Shown here piece by piece: positions 13,419 to 14,565 of a DNA stretch of 14,565 bases. A model generated the notes under the pieces. It ran no database searches. It was not told where the DNA came from and saw nothing but the letters and a program-made list of their open reading frames with translations. The position numbers and the translations under genes were made by a program. The DNA comes from Solirubrobacterales bacterium. GTDB taxonomy: Bacteria; Actinomycetota; Thermoleophilia; Solirubrobacterales; Solirubrobacteraceae. Position 1 is the stretch's first letter. Each line of letters opens with the position of its first letter. The stretch spans positions 1-14,565 of the forward strand of contig PLYX01000035.1 of the NCBI GenBank assembly GCA_003151895.1, written 5' to 3'.

Positions 13419-14018
13419 CTACAACCGTACGACGTTCCCAACCAGCGTTCCGCGTGTGATGCCGCGCAGGTCCACGACGAGGCGTGCGCGTTTGAGGACC
13501 GTGTCGTGGTCGACACCAGGGTGGGCGGTGACGATTACTGCGAGGTCTGCGTGTTGCAATGCCTCCTCCAACGGGATGCTCGACAGGCCGTGGTCGGGGA
13601 GCGTGGGGACGTACGGGTCGTGGTAGCGCAACTCCGCGCCGAGCGCGGAGAGTAGTGTGAGGATCTTCAGGGCTGGGGACTCGCGGACGTCGCCGACGCC
13701 TGGCTTGTAGCTGACGCCGAGGATCGCGATGCGTGAGCCCTTGACGGGTCGTCCGGCGTCGTTGAGTGCGCGCTCGACCTTTGCTACGCAGTGGTAGGGC
13801 ATCTGCTGGTTGATCTTCCCGCGAGCTCGATGAACTCTGTGGTCATGTCGAACTCGCGTGCGCGCCAGCTCAGATAGAACGGGTCCACGGGCAGGCAGTG
13901 TCCGCCCATGCCCGGTCCGGGCTGCAAGCGCATGAACCCGTAGGGCTTGGTTGCTGCGGCGTCGAGGACCCCCCAGATGTCGATGCCCATGCGGTCGGTG
14001 AGCGCTGGCGCGTGGGGA
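13419..14018 (-). pseudogene. Broken UDP-glucose/GDP-mannose dehydrogenase gene, copy B (5' truncated, frameshifted)
   Basis: The minus strand encodes, in one frame, LTDRMGIDIWGVLDAAATKP, the active-site block GPGMGGHCLPVDPFYLSW with the catalytic Cys, and FDMTTEFIELAG. After a one-base deletion near 13817/13818 (CTTCCC where CTTGCCC would give Gly-Lys-Ile-Asn) the gene continues in another frame: MPYHCVAKVERALNDAG, GSRIAILGVSYKPGVGDVRE and on to the C-terminus at 13419-13421. The NAD-binding N-terminal 200 or so residues are absent, and upstream of LTDRMG the sequence is unrelated. Such enzymes oxidise nucleotide sugars to uronates for capsule or exopolysaccharide; this copy is dead by truncation and frameshift. 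Confidence 0.93.
13425..13750. repeat. 326-bp imperfect direct repeat, copy B
   Basis: Ungapped match to 10097-10422 at about 93% identity. The two copies, in the same orientation, bracket the Fic and NYN genes. Confidence 0.95.
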
Positions 14019-14031
14019 TCGGCTGATAGCG

Positions 14032-14214
14032 CTAGTGCACGCTGTCGGCTGTAGAGCTGTGCCGGCCGAGACGCCTGACGATGGCGCTCATCAGCCAGCT
14101 GCGCTTTTCTGGGAGGGCGAAGCCGGGAGGTGGAGTTGTGGACATATGGGCAGGGGGCCGTGGGACTGGACGGGTCTGACTTGAGTCTTGGGCGTTGGGA
14201 TTGTTGGTCGCCAT
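14032..14214 (-). CDS. Small proline-rich protein, possibly truncated
   Basis: A 60-residue ORF from ATG 14214. It begins with a polar, disordered segment (MATNNPNAQDSSQTRPVPRPP), a PPPGF turn, then a short amphipathic basic end (EKRSWLMSAIVRRLGRHSS). It lies 10 nt downstream of the membrane-protein gene on the same strand, so it may be the second gene of that operon. No good Shine-Dalgarno is seen. Its end lies close to the junction with the broken dehydrogenase gene, so its C-terminus may be a product of the rearrangement. I do not recognise a family. Confidence 0.45.
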   Translation of the reverse strand: MATNNPNAQDSSQTRPVPRPPAHMSTTPPPGFALPEKRSWLMSAIVRRLGRHSSTADSVH

Positions 14215-14224
14215 GGCTTCGAGC

Positions 14225-14565
14225 TTAGCCGACGATGCTGAGGGTCCACAAGACGATCTCGGCAGTGAGCAGCAGACCGCTCACGGTGAGCCAGCCGGAC
14301 AGCCGAGCGATCTCGTCTCGATTGAAGTCGACGTGGCGCTCAATCCAAGCGCCCGCGGCCCGGTATGCGTCTGAGATGTCGACTGTCTGGCGACGATCGC
14401 TATCGGCGAGCAGCGTCTGTCCGTCGAACGCGAATACGAGCTCATGCGCCATCAGAACCCACATGGCGCTGCCGAGACAGAGCACGAACGAGATGAGCCC
14501 CAGAGCGCCCCAGGCGTTAAGCGCGCTGCGTCCCGCCTCCGCGCCGAGCAGCGACCCTGCGATCG
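14225..14565 (-). CDS. Membrane protein, 5' end beyond the window
   Basis: The minus-strand frame is open from the window edge to TAG at 14225 (113 residues visible). It contains two clear hydrophobic segments, WGALGLISFVLCLGSAMWVL and WLTVSGLLLTAEIVLWTLSIV at the C-terminus, separated by a loop or domain of about 50 residues (FAFDGQTLLADSDRRQTVDI, AYRAAGAWIERHVDFNRDEIARLSG). An earlier hydrophobic stretch may start outside the window. The helix-soluble helical segment-helix layout is common in small actinobacterial membrane proteins of unknown role. GTG 14485 is an internal codon rather than a convincing start, since coding continues upstream of it. Confidence 0.75.
   Translation of the reverse strand, partial: IAGSLLGAEAGRSALNAWGALGLISFVLCLGSAMWVLMAHELVFAFDGQTLLADSDRRQTVDISDAYRAAGAWIERHVDFNRDEIARLSGWLTVSGLLLTAEIVLWTLSIVG

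Overview
The sequence is GC-rich with actinobacterial codon habits: many GTG and TTG starts and short or absent leaders. Gene content (PadR-like and IclR regulators, a DUF2600 terpene synthase-like protein, a RES/Xre pair) fits an actinobacterium, possibly the Thermoleophilia/Solirubrobacterales. That placement is inferred from protein style; there is no rRNA or other marker gene to prove it.

Layout. (1) 1-1064: two ordinary plus-strand genes, a membrane-anchored Usp-like protein and a small ferredoxin-fold-like protein. (2) 1065-1441: a spacer holding a 97-bp exact copy of the 3' end of a downstream ABC ATPase gene, then an inverted repeat before the next gene. (3) 1442-7156: a tight plus-strand operon with a PadR-like regulator, a degenerate ABC ATPase, a canonical ABC ATPase, a large FtsX/MacB-type permease and a DUF2600 (YtpB-like) terpene synthase homologue, closed by a strong intrinsic terminator. 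(4) 7220-9224: an unrecognised two-domain protein, a 14-codon mini-ORF with an excellent Shine-Dalgarno, and an IclR regulator. (5) 9251-9984, minus strand: an intact Xre/MbcA-type antitoxin, a RES toxin cut off after about 100 residues, and a C-terminal scrap of an AbiEii-like nucleotidyltransferase. (6) 10091-14020, minus strand: two broken copies of the 3' part of a UDP-glucose/GDP-mannose dehydrogenase gene (about 93% identical over 326 nt) bracket a cargo of a Fic protein and a NYN-domain nuclease. (7) 14032-14565: a small proline-rich ORF and a membrane protein that runs off the window.

The most coherent system is the 1442-7156 operon. A PadR-like protein probably controls an asymmetric ATPase pair (one NBD lacks the catalytic Glu, the H-loop His and the Q-loop Gln) that would drive the FtsX-type permease, with a prenyl-chain cyclase homologue at the end. 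I infer that it makes a terpenoid and exports or extracts that terpenoid or another membrane lipid. The right half looks like a graveyard of toxin-antitoxin and polysaccharide genes built by successive recombination, with visible junctions.
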